DNA of 64,000 nt, from contig OZ059836.1 of the NCBI GenBank assembly GCA_964057195.1, positions 22,746,279 to 22,810,278 of the forward strand, given 5' to 3'. This document shows positions 54,978 through 64,000 of this stretch, piece after piece. Source of the DNA: Orthosia cruda. Taxonomy: Eukaryota > Arthropoda > Insecta > Lepidoptera > Noctuidae. Positions within the stretch are counted from its first letter, which is position 1; the number at the start of each line of letters is the position of its first letter. The position numbers and the translations under genes are program-made. Below the pieces are notes generated by a model. The model did no database searches and was not told the origin of the DNA. It worked only from the letters and a program-made list of their open reading frames with translations.

Positions 54978-55151
54978 TCATAAATTGGGATTGAACCTAC
55001 TAAATACTTCTTTTTGCATTTTCCATGCCATAAAATCGTGATAGCATTTGTCATATACTTTTCTCGACTTTGCTGGTAATAAATGAAGAGTCGCCGCATC
55101 TAAAATATAGGGCGGAGCCAAATTTTCTTCACATTCACTGATATCAGACAT
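54978..55151 (-). pseudogene. Crypton-like tyrosine recombinase, N-terminal exon
   Basis: From Met at 55,151 the minus strand reads MSDISECEENLAPPYILD, then LLPAKSRKVYDKCYHDFMAW and KMQKE, followed by GTATTTAG. The 'LP.KS...Y...Y..F..W' pattern is the start of the SAM-like core-binding domain of insect Crypton recombinases and overlaps the YNDFMKWRAEKK seen at 16,871. The KE|GTATTT border could be a splice donor; the printed frame runs on to a stop at 54,978. Later exons were not found. An upstream in-frame Met (55,175) and a longer hydrophobic extension exist but seem less likely. It could be part of a live host gene whose other exons lie elsewhere. Confidence 0.55.
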
Positions 55152-55454
55152 TTTTAAACAATAATTTAAATAACTCATGAAATTCAGTACAGCAAAACTT
55201 GCAAAACATATGAATGGCGCCAAAACCCAGCACATCACCGCATTAACCGCGCATGCGCTAAGGCTTAGCACGCACTGCGATCTTTATTCGCTCGATAATT
55301 TTCCGCCCATTCTGCGACCTATGGAATTGTATGAAGTTGTTCGCATTGCGGTAAAGAAATCGTGCGAAAATAATACCGCAAGAAAACCGTGTTTTGCCAC
55401 AGAATCCACCGCACCAGGGCGCGAATTTTATTCGCCCGGATATTTTGAGCTCTA
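55152..55454. other. Moderately GC/CpG-rich region 5' of the Crypton-like exon
   Basis: On the minus strand this is upstream of MSDISE and contains GGCGCC, GCGCATGCGC and several CG-rich words, so it might be a promoter. The plus-strand 108-residue frame at 55,177 has no recognised product. Confidence 0.35.
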
Positions 55455-55630
55455 TTATTATTTATTTATTTATTATATACTTTATTGTACACCACTTAAA
55501 TAATTACAGAACAAAACATTTATAAAGATAAGTGTACAATGGGCGGTCTTATCGCACAGGGCAATCTCTTACAGACAACCTTTGGATGGACTGAACGAGA
55601 GGAGGTAGACATAGGGTTGTCAGTGTACAA
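55455..55630 (-). repeat. Non-LTR/SINE 3' end fragment
   Basis: TTATTATATACTTTATTGTACACC then ACAACCTTTGGATGGACTGA. The same two blocks occur at 58,675 and 58,776, so both belong to one repeat family, read on the minus strand with its A/T-rich tail at the left. Confidence 0.5.
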
Positions 55631-55988
55631 AAACTCGCGGAAAAAAAAAGGAAACAAAATTCGCGCGAATAAAAATCGCAGTGCGTGCTAAGTCTAAAGT
55701 GGGCATTGTCATAGACAATTTAAAATTGGTATCAAATCTTTTTATAATAGGTACTATAAAATGGCATTACTAAAAAAATATTGATGGAAACTCCTTAGTG
55801 ATTAACTTCTTGGATTTCTCCTGTATCGTAATAGAAAAAAAAATGTTGTATAGCATTATTTTGTTAGAGAAATAGTGTTATAATAAGATTCTATTTTTAA
55901 ATTTCGGTATTGTATTTATAAAGTATGCCAATATAAACTCGTTTTGAATTTTATAATTCGAATATTACGATATGAGAGTAGATAAAAA
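55631..55988. other. Non-coding stretch
   Basis: AT-rich. No supported feature. Confidence 0.4.
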
Positions 55989-56865
55989 TCCAAACTAATA
56001 TTATAAATGCGAAAGTAACTCTGTCTGTCTGTCTTTCTGTCTGTCTGTCTGTCTGTCTTTGCTTCACGCCTAAACTACTGAACCGATTTGTGTGAAATTT
56101 GGTACAGACATAGTTTGGAACTTGAGAATGGACATAGGATAGTTTTTATTACAAAAAATAAAATATAAAATAAAATAAAATTTATTCCGGACATACAGCG
56201 CCATCTATTGGTCAAGAGTCGGCATCAATTCAGTACTGAAAATTCATCGGAAAAAAGTAAATAAATAGTAAAAAGGTATGAAAAAATAATATCAATATAA
56301 TAAAACTTTTAGTACAAATAAAATGCCCGAACGGAGTATAGATAAATAATTCGAGTTGTCACTATGCTCGATAGATGGCGTTGGGATCGAAATAGATCGC
56401 GCTATGGTTTCGTTACACGCATTTGGTTGGGTATCGGCCGAGCGCTTCGGTACTGTCGTGGAATTGTGGATTGATCGTTTCGTAAATTTAAAATTGGCTC
56501 CGTTGTATTAGTAGATTAAAAGGTTTATTTGTTGGGTTGTCTGGTGGTTGTTTTCAAAATTGGTCCCGTTGTATTTGTCGATTAAAAGGTTTATTTGTTG
56601 GGTTGTCTGGTTGTTGTATAATGTAAGTTTAGTTTGATCTCGATTATTAGTAGATACTAAAATTGTATGTCTAAGTTCGTTTTAATTTTTAAATTAATTA
56701 GATCGTTCCTTTTAAATTATTTAGTTGGTTTTTGAAGAGTTCCCTAGAATATCTTCCACATTTCATTTTTGAAGAGATCCCGCGAGATCGGGAACTATGT
56801 GGGTAAAACCAAAAATCTGCCGGAAGTCACTATTCCACGCGAACGAAGTCGCGGGCAAAAGCTAG
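55989..56865 (+). mobile_element. Helitron, non-autonomous, complete ends
   Basis: Inserted between A (55,988) and T (56,866). It starts TCCAAACTAATATTATAAAT, has a GTCT microsatellite and TAAACTACTGAACCGATTTG, and ends AAGTCGCGGGCAAAAGCTAG. No Rep/helicase frame in 877 bp. Confidence 0.8.
56485..56625. repeat. Direct repeat of about 70 bp, two copies inside the Helitron
   Basis: AAAATTGGCTCCGTTGTATT...GGTTGTCTGG is followed by AAAATTGGTCCCGTTGTATT...GGTTGTCTGG, each with GATTAAAAGGTTTATTTGTT. Confidence 0.8.
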
Positions 56866-56867
56866 TA

Positions 56868-57017
56868 CTTAATAATAATTAAACTTGATGCTTACGAATG
56901 ATACTCGTTCAAATAGTGTACGGATGATATAGTAATTAGGATTATGAATTTCATTTTTCAATTTATCGCGACATGTAAAATGAGACACGTCATCGGACTT
57001 CTTAGATTGACACGATT
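56868..57017. mobile_element. Partial copy of the TA-flanked MITE
   Basis: AAACTTGATGCTTACGAATGATACTC and the later ACTTCTTAGATTGACACGAT match the MITE at 44,601-44,815. The left terminal part is missing, cut by or fused to the end of the neighbouring Helitron. Confidence 0.6.
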
Positions 57018-57379
57018 ATAGTCAATAGCACCATTAGTCATTCCCGGTGCTAAGATTCCTTGCTCTGTGGTAAAGACTAAAATAACAATTTTGCGAGTGT
57101 AAGGTAAAGTGTGAACGCAACAAATAATGATATTGAGGTTTAGGTAAGTAATGCAGGAGACAACTTCTCTCAGAGAAAGGAAATGAGGTTGGAGTCAAAA
57201 GTTATGAAGTGGTTTCATAAAATGCCGCTACATTTGAAATGTCTCGTGTATTGTTTGTGTACGCGATCCTTAATTACGTACTTATTTATAAGATATTGTA
57301 TTATGAATCCGACACAAATTTCTGTTAGTAGGTAAAAATATTTTTGCCGAGAGATTAGAACCTAATTAGAACGGTTTAA
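57018..57379. other. Non-coding stretch
   Basis: No supported feature. Confidence 0.4.
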
Positions 57380-57502
57380 GGCTTTGCCACACTGGATGCG
57401 ATCTGCGTACTGCGGTCCGGTCACTCGAACATTTCTGCCACCAAATGTTCAAGTGACCGGACTGCAGGACGCAGAACGCATCCAGTGTGACAAATGGCTT
57501 AG
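57380..57502. mobile_element. Palindromic MITE (about 120 bp)
   Basis: CCACACTGGATGCGATCTGC inverts to a GCAGAACGCATCCAGTGTG form, and GGTCCGGTCACTCGAACATT inverts to AATGTTCAAGTGACCGGAC. The arms are about 50 bp and almost meet in the middle. Confidence 0.75.
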
Positions 57503-58570
57503 TTTTTCTGAAACCACAAAATACTATAGATATTTTATTGCCTGATTGCTCGTAGTAAGCCTCTTTAGTTTAGCGCCATGCACTCTTTTTTACTCATCTC
57601 TTTCAGGTTTTACTGCAAAACTTTTTTACCTAGCTAATATTTGAATAAATTCGACTCTTCTTGCCAAAATTAACCGTGTAAATCTTCCTAAAAAACCCCT
57701 AGAGAAAACAAAAATCTCTCCCTCCTGTAATAAGACACGATTCAAACGACACCGTCACATCCCAAGTTAGAAGCGCATACTTGTATAATGTATCCTAACG
57801 CCTCGTTATCTTGCTGACGATACAAAAACTCGGGAAAATGTATTAAAAGCGCGGAGGGCGCGGTCGTCGCCCGTCGGCCCACGGGCCACGAGCAGCCACG
57901 TCGCCCGCCTCGCTTATTTGATAAATAACCGCCTATACAATAAATCACCGTGCGAGAGGGCTGCTGTTTTTTGGAGCAAGATGTTACGCGAATGGAGTGC
58001 GCAGTTCTTAGGCATATTAGAATAGAACAGAATATACTTTTCAACACACTTGCTCATAAAGTGGCTCTAATTTCACCGCAATTGAGCACATAATGACACC
58101 TGTTATCAAACTGTTACTTTTTCATTACTATTATTCACAAGTGAGATAAACAGATTTTTTTAATTTATTGGTTGAGTTGCTATGTTCTTAAAAAAGGTTC
58201 GATACAAAAAAGATCGTGCTCAATAGTACAAATGCAACACATTTCATGCAACTTCGTATTTAAATAGATAATTTCAACTTGTACGTGTTTAATAACTTAA
58301 ATATAACTTTATTTTGATAATAAAGAAAACTTGAAATTCCCCATTTTGTACGTGGCTAAAACGCTATCCGCGAAAAACCAAAATAAAAATAACTCATTAT
58401 TTTTAGTCTATGGCCGGTCGCCATTGTTAGATACGCGCGCATAGGAAAACTGATTAATTTTGCCCGCCATTGCGAAAAAAAATTCACAACTCGTTTTCAC
58501 TGTTGGAAATGAGTTTTTAGTATTCTTCACAAGTTTGTTGAAAAACGTCGTATGATACACGTGTGTATTG
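57503..58570. other. Non-coding stretch with a strong GC peak at 57,845-57,925
   Basis: The 80-bp peak is dense in CG dinucleotides (GCGCGGAGGGCGCGGTCGTC and following) and stands out from the AT-rich surroundings. It could be a fragment of a CpG-rich promoter or of a GC-rich repeat. No gene recognised. The 101-residue minus-strand frame over it has no known product. Confidence 0.4.
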
Positions 58571-58645
58571 ATGATTACCGTCCTCGGCTCTCTTAAGACC
58601 CACACCTAACGGCTCGGGTCTCAATGGCGCCTCAGCGGTAATCAC
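58571..58645. repeat. Imperfect inverted repeat
   Basis: GATTACCGTCCTCGGCTCTC and the later CGCCTCAGCGGTAATC are imperfect inverses with CTTAAGACCC/CGGGTCTCAA inside. Probably a small palindromic MITE. Confidence 0.45.
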
Positions 58646-58649
58646 CAAC

Positions 58650-58800
58650 ATTACACACTTGTACCATAATGTACTATTATTGTACACCATAAAAATAACA
58701 CATCTCTTTTATAAGGAAACTTAATTATACGGATACAAAGGCGGTATTATAGCTGACAGCGATATCTACCAGACAACCTTTGGATGGACTGAAGAACTTT
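58650..58800 (-). repeat. Non-LTR/SINE 3' end fragment, second copy
   Basis: TTATTGTACACCATAAAAAT, ACAAAGGCGG and ACAACCTTTGGATGGACTGA repeat the layout of 55,455-55,630. Confidence 0.5.
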
Positions 58801-59107
58801 GAATGAAAAAAGGGTGGGTTTAATGTAATAGAAGTAGGTACATACTTCTGTTACATTAAAATATAAATATATACAAAACTTTATTGTTATAATAAATTCT
58901 AACCATAAACTTATATATACATATACTTACATACATATATACACATACATAATATTACATGTTAACAAATTCAAAGAAAGGAGGTTCGTTCTTGTGGTGT
59001 GATACTTGTTTATGGATCAGAATGGTGGGCTAGGCTTAGTCTGGAAAGTTACAGAAATAAATGAAATCAAGGAAAATAAAGATATTGATGTGTAGATGAG
59101 TTCGGAA
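58801..59107. other. Non-coding stretch
   Basis: Includes TATA/CATA microsatellite DNA near 58,910-58,960. The last 8 bp (GTTCGGAA) are the target copy of the next element. Confidence 0.45.
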
Positions 59108-59353
59108 CATTGAGTTAAATGTACTACGTACTAGAAAAGCTATTTCAAACAAAAGATTGCGCGTAATTCGGTGACAGCGGGGCAAGCAGGGGGGGGGGTT
59201 ATGTTCTCACAGATAAAAGGTATTTTATAAGAAACAAAACTTAGTACTCAAACGTGTCACGTTGCAGCGAGCGCTTGCCACAGACTAAGTGAATTGGGGT
59301 ACGCGCGCTCTAACGCGTGTTACAAACAATTGATTAGTACATTTAACTCAATG
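59108..59353. mobile_element. hAT-like MITE with perfect TIRs and 8-bp target duplication
   Basis: CATTGAGTTAAATGTACT at 59,108-59,125 is exactly inverted at 59,336-59,353. GTTCGGAA occurs directly on both sides (59,100-59,107; 59,354-59,361). The element is 246 bp and non-coding, with a G-run inside. An 8-bp duplication with short TIRs starting CA suggests hAT; P elements and Merlin also make 8-9-bp duplications. Confidence 0.85.
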
Positions 59354-59474
59354 GTTCGGAAATAGTTTTTGTTGGGCATGATAATAGTAATGTTGACAAG
59401 GATATTACCAAAATTGAAACATTATAAAAAGAAAGTGATACACGATAGAGAATTTGACATCTTCAACTAGCTAG

Positions 59475-59645
59475 TCGTTGTCGCATCATCATGATTCGGG
59501 ATCCACTGATGACTTTGACTTTTCATTTGGTTCTGATGACTTTTGTCAAGACATATCAATCAATCTTTCGCTATCACAATATTATACCACTCTGCCCAAT
59601 GCCGAAGAGGTTGAGTTTCCCGTGACCAGTTATCTCCGTACATAA
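59475..59645 (+). other. Open frame of unknown origin cut by the LTR element
   Basis: A 57-codon frame without ATG before it reads HHHDSGSTDDFDFSFGSDDF and goes on with QDISINLSLSQYY and PNAEEVEFPVT to the proposed LTR start. Acidic and Ser-rich; not recognised. It may be a piece of an older element or gene into which the LTR element inserted. Confidence 0.3.
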
Positions 59646-60168
59646 TAAGCTCTCCATTTCTTCGTACTCCATGACTTAGAGCGATATTACAATTTATTCC
59701 AGTTCGAGTGACCAAGTGAGAGCGTCGCGACCGGAAAACTAAACGCTAGTAGTTGTCGTTTTTATTACTATTTGTTTCCTTGTTTGCGTTTTTCAGTCGG
59801 TTGGTATCCGAAACTTGTTGGAAAAACAACTGAAATAAACATTCGGATTGTTGTTTAATTGTTTTTTATCTCTAGAAAGTGAAATATGTTACGCGGTGCT
59901 AATCTATAAGGATCGCCGAGACAGCATTGACCCAAATCAACACTGCACACGGCTCGACCACGCAGTGCAGCGTCAGCAGAAACGTGCCGCGCGATGACGA
60001 CAACAGCGGCTTCGCAATAACGGAAACGCGGACCCAAATTCATAATTGATTCACACTTCGAACATTGTAAACCTCTTAGAAATAATTAACTTGTAACTTT
60101 TAGTATAATTAAATTTTATTAAATAACTTTTGCTTTTTTTTGGATCCTCCGGTTGTAGCCCACGTAAT
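59628..60168 (+). repeat. 5' LTR (start uncertain)
   Basis: The end is fixed by the primer site at 60,169. The start is proposed at AGTTATCTCC because LTRs of this branch begin AGTTA and end near AATT, which fits here (CACGTAATT). AATAAA at 59,834-59,839 would be the polyadenylation signal. Without the 3' LTR the left border is a guess. Confidence 0.5.
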
Positions 60169-60186
60169 TGGCGCAGTCGGTAGGAT
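60169..60186 (+). other. Primer-binding site, tRNA-Ser type
   Basis: TGGCGCAGTCGGTAGGAT is complementary to the 3' end of insect tRNA-Ser (CCTACCGACTGCGCCA type) and directly follows the LTR, as in 17.6 and 297. Confidence 0.85.
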
Positions 60187-60571
60187 ACCAGTAAAGTAGA
60201 GTCAGTGTCGTATCGAACGATTAGTCTACGGGTATCCGAACCTACGGGAGCTGCAGTCCAGAGGAGAATCCGACTCTCGATTCGTCAAGAAGAAGCAATG
60301 CTGTAAGTCCTTGAATCTTTCAAGTCCTTGCCTGTCTTACCCTTAAGTACCCTTGAATATCACAAGCCCTAAGTTTAATCCTTACTATATTCTTATATCC
60401 TGTCCAATCTATGTTCATGATATTATTTTTTACTTATAACTTCTGTATGTGTGTAAGTTTTTAGCGTTCAAGATTTTCCATCCAACGGAATATCGATCTG
60501 ATAGGTTAGATAATAGTGACCGAAGCAGGAGTAGGCTCGAGGCTATAGACGAGAACAGGAATTTAGGCGCG

Positions 60572-61828
60572 ATGTCGAGCGACGACGTAGACACGATTTG
60601 TAAATCCCTGAGATTAGTGCCGGAGTTCGACGGGAACCCGCACGTACTAACCCGTTTCATTAGTATATGTGACCAGTTGGTAGTTACTTATTTTAAAACC
60701 GCAAAAGGTTATGAACTAACGAATTTAGCCCTCATTAACGGAATTTTAAATAAGGTTACGGGACCCGCTGCTAGGCATATTAATTCCAATGGTATCCCGG
60801 ATACCTGGCAGGGTATTCGATCCGCCCTGATCAATAACTTTGCTGACCATCGAGATGAGACCGCTTTATACAGCGACTTATCCTTGCAAACCCAGGGTTC
60901 CAGTAGCCCTCAAGAATTCTATGAAAGGTGCCAAAACTTATTTAGCACCATAATGACTTATATCTCGCTTCACGAGACAGTTAACACCACTATTGAGGCT
61001 AAACGAATGCTATATAAAAAGTTAACCCTCCAAGCTTATCTGAGGGGTCTTAAAGACCCCCTAGGCTCTAGAATACGTTGCATGCGTCCCGAGTCCATGG
61101 AAAAGGCATTGGAATACGTGCAAGACGAACTAAACACGCTTTACCTGCAACACCGCAATGAGGGAGGACCCAGTAGAAAGGACTGGGCTCAACCACAACC
61201 GAATCATCATTTACCTTTGAACAATTTCACCCCCAAAGTAAACCCTGTTAACGTTCCTGTCATGCCTGGACCATCAAAACAATTTGCGTTCAATACGCCT
61301 GGCCCTCAGCGACAGCAGTCAATGCAGCCTTATGCTCAAGGATGGAGGCCCAGCATGCCTATGCAACAGCAACCCCGTGGCTTAACCCGTACACAACAAA
61401 TGATGCGCGCCCCCTTGCCATTTTATCACCCGCAAAGTAACGTCTTTAGAATGCCTCCTAGACCTCAACCGCAACCACAATCAAGTTATAATAACGCACC
61501 TAAGCCAATGAGCGGCGTTAGTCCTTTTGTGCCCAAAACCTTGCCACCCTCAGGTCGCGATTGGAGACAGTATGGTAATCCACCTCCGAACAACTATTTC
61601 AGGACACGCGAGGTTAATTTTAACAACTTAGACTACGACTATGATTATAGTAATTGTTACTATGCCGATTACGAACAAGATTATTATACTAACGAACAGT
61701 ACCCCGAATCTGGATATTATGAGGATTCGTATCCCTACCACGACACTCCTTCGGTAGAAGAGGTAGACCAAGATACCCAACCTGCTGAAAATTTTCAGAA
61801 GGTATCCAAATTAGAAAAACCAAAATAG
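60572..61828 (+). CDS. gag of the Ty3/gypsy element
   Basis: The Met at 60,572 starts MSSDDVDTICKSLRLVPEFD, matching the N-terminal 'I...L..IPEFDG....L..FI' core of 17.6/297-type Gag; an earlier in-frame Met at 60,449 seems to lie in the leader. The 418-residue protein has the capsid-like part in the first 210 residues (GPAARHINSNGIPDTWQGIR; NNFADHRDETALYSDLSL). A Pro/Gln/Asn-rich middle follows, and a Tyr/Asp/Glu-rich end (about 375-445 counted from 60,449). No CCHC knuckle, which is normal for this branch. The frame is uninterrupted. Gag would assemble the particle that packages the element RNA. Confidence 0.88.
   Translation: MSSDDVDTICKSLRLVPEFDGNPHVLTRFISICDQLVVTYFKTAKGYELTNLALINGILNKVTGPAARHINSNGIPDTWQGIRSALINNFADHRDETALYSDLSLQTQGSSSPQEFYERCQNLFSTIMTYISLHETVNTTIEAKRMLYKKLTLQAYLRGLKDPLGSRIRCMRPESMEKALEYVQDELNTLYLQHRNEGGPSRKDWAQPQPNHHLPLNNFTPKVNPVNVPVMPGPSKQFAFNTPGPQRQQSMQPYAQGWRPSMPMQQQPRGLTRTQQMMRAPLPFYHPQSNVFRMPPRPQPQPQSSYNNAPKPMSGVSPFVPKTLPPSGRDWRQYGNPPPNNYFRTREVNFNNLDYDYDYSNCYYADYEQDYYTNEQYPESGYYEDSYPYHDTPSVEEVDQDTQPAENFQKVSKLEKPK
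61789..61828 (+). promoter_or_regulatory. -1 ribosomal frameshift window with AAATTTT slippery site
   Basis: The pol frame opens at 61,789 immediately after a TGA and overlaps gag by 40 nt in the -1 frame. In gag the codons GAA AAT TTT form the heptamer A AAT TTT (61,789-61,795), which fits the X XXY YYZ rule for -1 slippage. No downstream structure was verified. Confidence 0.75.
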
Positions 61829-62679
61829 AGCTCAACTTTCATATACAGAGGCAACTCGGATTTATTCAGATTCAGGATCCACCACTTAAGTTACTAATTG
61901 ATACAGGAGCCAATCAATCGTTTATAAGTCCAGAAGCCGTAAGCAAATATTTTAACCATATACCACTAAACTATGAGCCATTCGAAGTAACGAATGTTCA
62001 CGGGACGTCTAAGAATGACTATTCCATTACTTTGCCATGCTTTTCAGAATTAAACGAACATTCAGATGTTACATTATTCGTTTACAAATTTCATAATTAC
62101 TTTGACGGACTCCTAGGGTTTGATTTGCTTGAAAATTGGGGAAGTAAAATCGATCTTAACCGTAAATTACTAATAACACAGAATGCACAACTACCTATAC
62201 AGATGTATGACTCACGCAATGTTAATTTGTATGAGGACATAATATCAGCTAATTCATCCAAGTTAGTTAGAGTACCTATTAATACGTTGGATGGTGAAGT
62301 AATGATCGAGGATCAAGTCATCTGTAGTTGCTTAATTTCAAACTGTATAACTAATGTTAAAAATAACCGTGGCTGGGTGAAGATTACTAACCCTACGTGT
62401 AACGACATCATCTTTTCAATGGACCGCCCCGTAGAGGCTGAGCTATTTAACATTGAAGTTGAAGGTACTGCAATTCCATCAGATCGTGTTAATGCCGTAC
62501 TTTCTCGTCTCAGAACGGAACATTTAAACCCAGAGGAACTTGCTAACTTAAAAAACCTCTGCGCGAACTATGCCGACGTCTTTTATCTCGAAGGCGAATC
62601 GTTGACATTCAAATTCCAGTACACACAAAAACTTATAGATATCCCTATGTCCACAGACAAGAAGTCAGAGATCAAATAA
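61789..62679 (+). pseudogene. pol, protease and N-terminal RT region
   Basis: The -1 frame encodes KLLIDTGANQSFISPEAV, the aspartic protease with its DTG active site (61,900-61,908), and GLLGFDLLENWGSKIDL further on. It continues through a linker to about 62,605 (YLEGESL). After that the conserved RT lead-in is in the next frame, so a small indel near 62,605-62,630 breaks pol. The printed frame stops at 62,679. Confidence 0.85.
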
Positions 62680-63258
62680 GCAAAATGCTTGATCAAAATA
62701 TAATACGACCATCAGATTCGGCCTGGAGTTCCCCTATTTGGATCGTACCCAAAAAGGCGGATGCTTCTGGCAAGGTTAAATGGCGACTTGTCGTGGATTT
62801 CCGAAAAGTCAACGAGAAAACGATTGATGACAAGTATCCCATACCCAACATTACAGACGTACTCGACAAATTAGGTAAATGTCAATATTTTAGTACCCTG
62901 GATTTAGCCAGCGGGTTCTATCAGGTCGAAATGAACCCTGAAGATATACATAAAACGGCGTTCAATGTGGAAAACGGCCATTATGAATTCCTTAGAATGC
63001 CGATGGGGCTTAAAAATTCTCCATCGACATTTCAAAGAGTTATGGATAATATCCTTAGAGACCTAAACCACATCTGCCTGGTATATCTGGATGACATTGT
63101 AGTGTTCAGTACATCCCTGCAGGAGCATATTAATAACCTGGAAAAAGTATTTAAAAGATTGCGAGAATCTAACTTTAAAATTCAAATGGATAAGTCCGAA
63201 TTTTTAAAGTTAGAAACTAGCTTTCTAGGCCACATCATTTGCAACGAAGGTGTCCAAG
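62616..63258 (+). pseudogene. pol, reverse transcriptase core
   Basis: Motifs in order: VRDQISKMLDQNIIRPSDSA, SSPIWIVPKK, WRLVVDFRKVNEKTIDDKYP, YFSTLDLASGFYQVEM (catalytic Asp), FLRMPMGLKNSPSTFQRVM and YLDDIVVF with the active-site Asp pair at 63,090-63,095, then FLGHIICNEGV. All catalytic residues are present. A one-base change near 63,258 shifts the frame just after GHIICNEGV. Confidence 0.9.
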
Positions 63259-64000
63259 CCAAATCCAGACAAAATTAAAGCCATAGAAAACTACCCTCTT
63301 CCTAAAACAGCAACAGAAATCAAACGTTTTCTCGGCCTGATCGGTTATTATAGGAAATTTATCCCGGATTTTGCTAAATTAACTAAACCACTAACTCAAT
63401 GTCTGAAAAAGGGTAGCAAAATAACTTTGGATCAAAAATACATTAATTGCTTTGAGCACTGTAAAAACTCCTTACTAACGACCCTATTCTGCAATATCCA
63501 GATTTCAATAAAGAGTTCATTCTAACAACCGACGCATCTAACGTTGCGATCGGCGCCGTCCTATCCCAGGGAGTAATAGGTTCAGATAAACCCATAGCGT
63601 ACGCTTCACGTACTTTAAATTCTAGCGAGTTAAACTACAGTACCATTGAAAAGGAATTGTTAGCAATTGTTTGGGCCACCAAATATTTTAGGCCGTATTT
63701 ATTCGGTAGAAGATTTAAAATAATTACTGACCATAAACCCCTTCAATGGATCATGAACTTGAAGGAACCCAATTCGAGACTCACAAGATGGCGGCTAAAA
63801 CTGAGTGAATTTGATTTTTCAATAGAATATAAACAAGGTAAATGCAATACTAACGCGGATGCTTTATCACGGCTTGAAATTAATAATGAAGAACTAATGT
63901 CTATTGTAGCTAACCCTTCAGAAAATAACCCTGCCCTTGATGACTCTAGAACCATTACGGCTACGGAACCCGCGGATGACTCGGGTACCGCTACAGTCCA
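63259..64000 (+). pseudogene. pol, RT thumb/connection and RNase H
   Basis: The frame from 63,259 reads PNPDKIKAIENYPLPKTATE and FLGLIGYYRKFIPDFAKLTK. Near 63,480 it shifts again and continues DFNKEFILTTDASNVAIGAV, with the RNase H first catalytic Asp in TTDAS. Later come ELNYSTIEKELLAIVWA and NTNADALSRLE at the RNase H end. The frame is open to the window edge. Integrase is not reached. Confidence 0.88.

Larger units (their letters stand above)
59628..64000 (+). mobile_element. Ty3/gypsy LTR retrotransposon (17.6/297-like), 5' part, runs off the window
   Basis: Order: LTR, tRNA-Ser primer site, leader, gag, -1 frameshift window, protease, RT, RNase H. The RT sequence (RKVNEKTIDDKYPIPNI, YLDDIVVF) and the lack of a zinc knuckle in Gag fit the 17.6/297 (errantivirus-related) branch. 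Integrase, any env and the 3' LTR would lie beyond 64,000. At least three frame breaks in pol show this copy is dead. Confidence 0.9.

Noticed and set aside
55177..55503. 108-residue plus-strand frame as a gene
   Set aside because: It is antisense to the better supported Crypton-like exon and its upstream region, and ends in a repeat.

Overview
The window looks like one block of a lepidopteran (moth or butterfly) nuclear genome. It is AT-rich, and its repeats have the sequence style of moth and butterfly genomes: Lep1-type Helitrons with ends like TCTATACTAATATTATAAAG and CTAG|T, R1-, RTE-, Jockey- and CR1-type non-LTR retrotransposons, a mariner, Crypton relics, short palindromic MITEs, and a Ty3/gypsy element with a tRNA-Ser primer site. 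I see no intact host protein-coding gene. Almost every long reading frame belongs to a transposable element or is a translated minisatellite. All family calls rest on remembered motifs; no database search was possible.

Layout. 1-14.7 kb is a mosaic of old repeats: a TTAA-ended MITE family in both orientations, an inverted pair of one unclassified repeat at 1.8 and 3.95 kb, a chained Helitron array with a 12-bp minisatellite at 5.85-7.37 kb, and non-LTR relics. 14.75-50.8 kb is a threefold tandem segmental duplication (unit 1 about 14.75-25.7 kb, unit 2 about 26.9-42.3 kb, unit 3 about 42.3-50.8 kb). The ancestral unit carried tRNA-Gly(TCC) genes, an R1-clade 3' end, a Helitron, a PIF/Harbinger-like MITE and a CR1-like fragment. 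Five tRNA-Gly(TCC) genes survive. All are on the minus strand and identical over 72 nt, while their flanks have drifted.

Younger elements sit in single units, and the other units keep the empty site. They are an RTE 3' end, a MULE-like element and an LTR element (unit 1); a Jockey element and two RTE copies (unit 2); and a TA-flanked MITE, a mariner and a CR1-like element (unit 3). This gives target-site duplications and relative ages directly. The CR1-like insertion lies inside an older copy of its own family in the opposite direction. The large RTE in unit 2 carries a further insertion.

50.8-59.6 kb returns to a repeat mosaic with RTE ends, palindromic MITEs, a Crypton-like exon, a complete non-autonomous Helitron and a hAT-like MITE with a perfect 18-bp TIR and 8-bp target duplication. 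59.63-64.0 kb is the 5' part of a Ty3/gypsy (17.6/297-like) retrotransposon: LTR, tRNA-Ser primer site, gag, a canonical AAATTTT slippery site, then protease, RT and RNase H broken by three further frame changes. It runs off the window.

The most unusual observations are the amplified, sequence-frozen tRNA-Gly(TCC) array, three separate near-perfect hairpins that look like template-switch mutations, Crypton tyrosine-recombinase relics (one with an apparent GT-AG intron), and a MULE-like element with about 95-bp TIRs and a transposase remnant.
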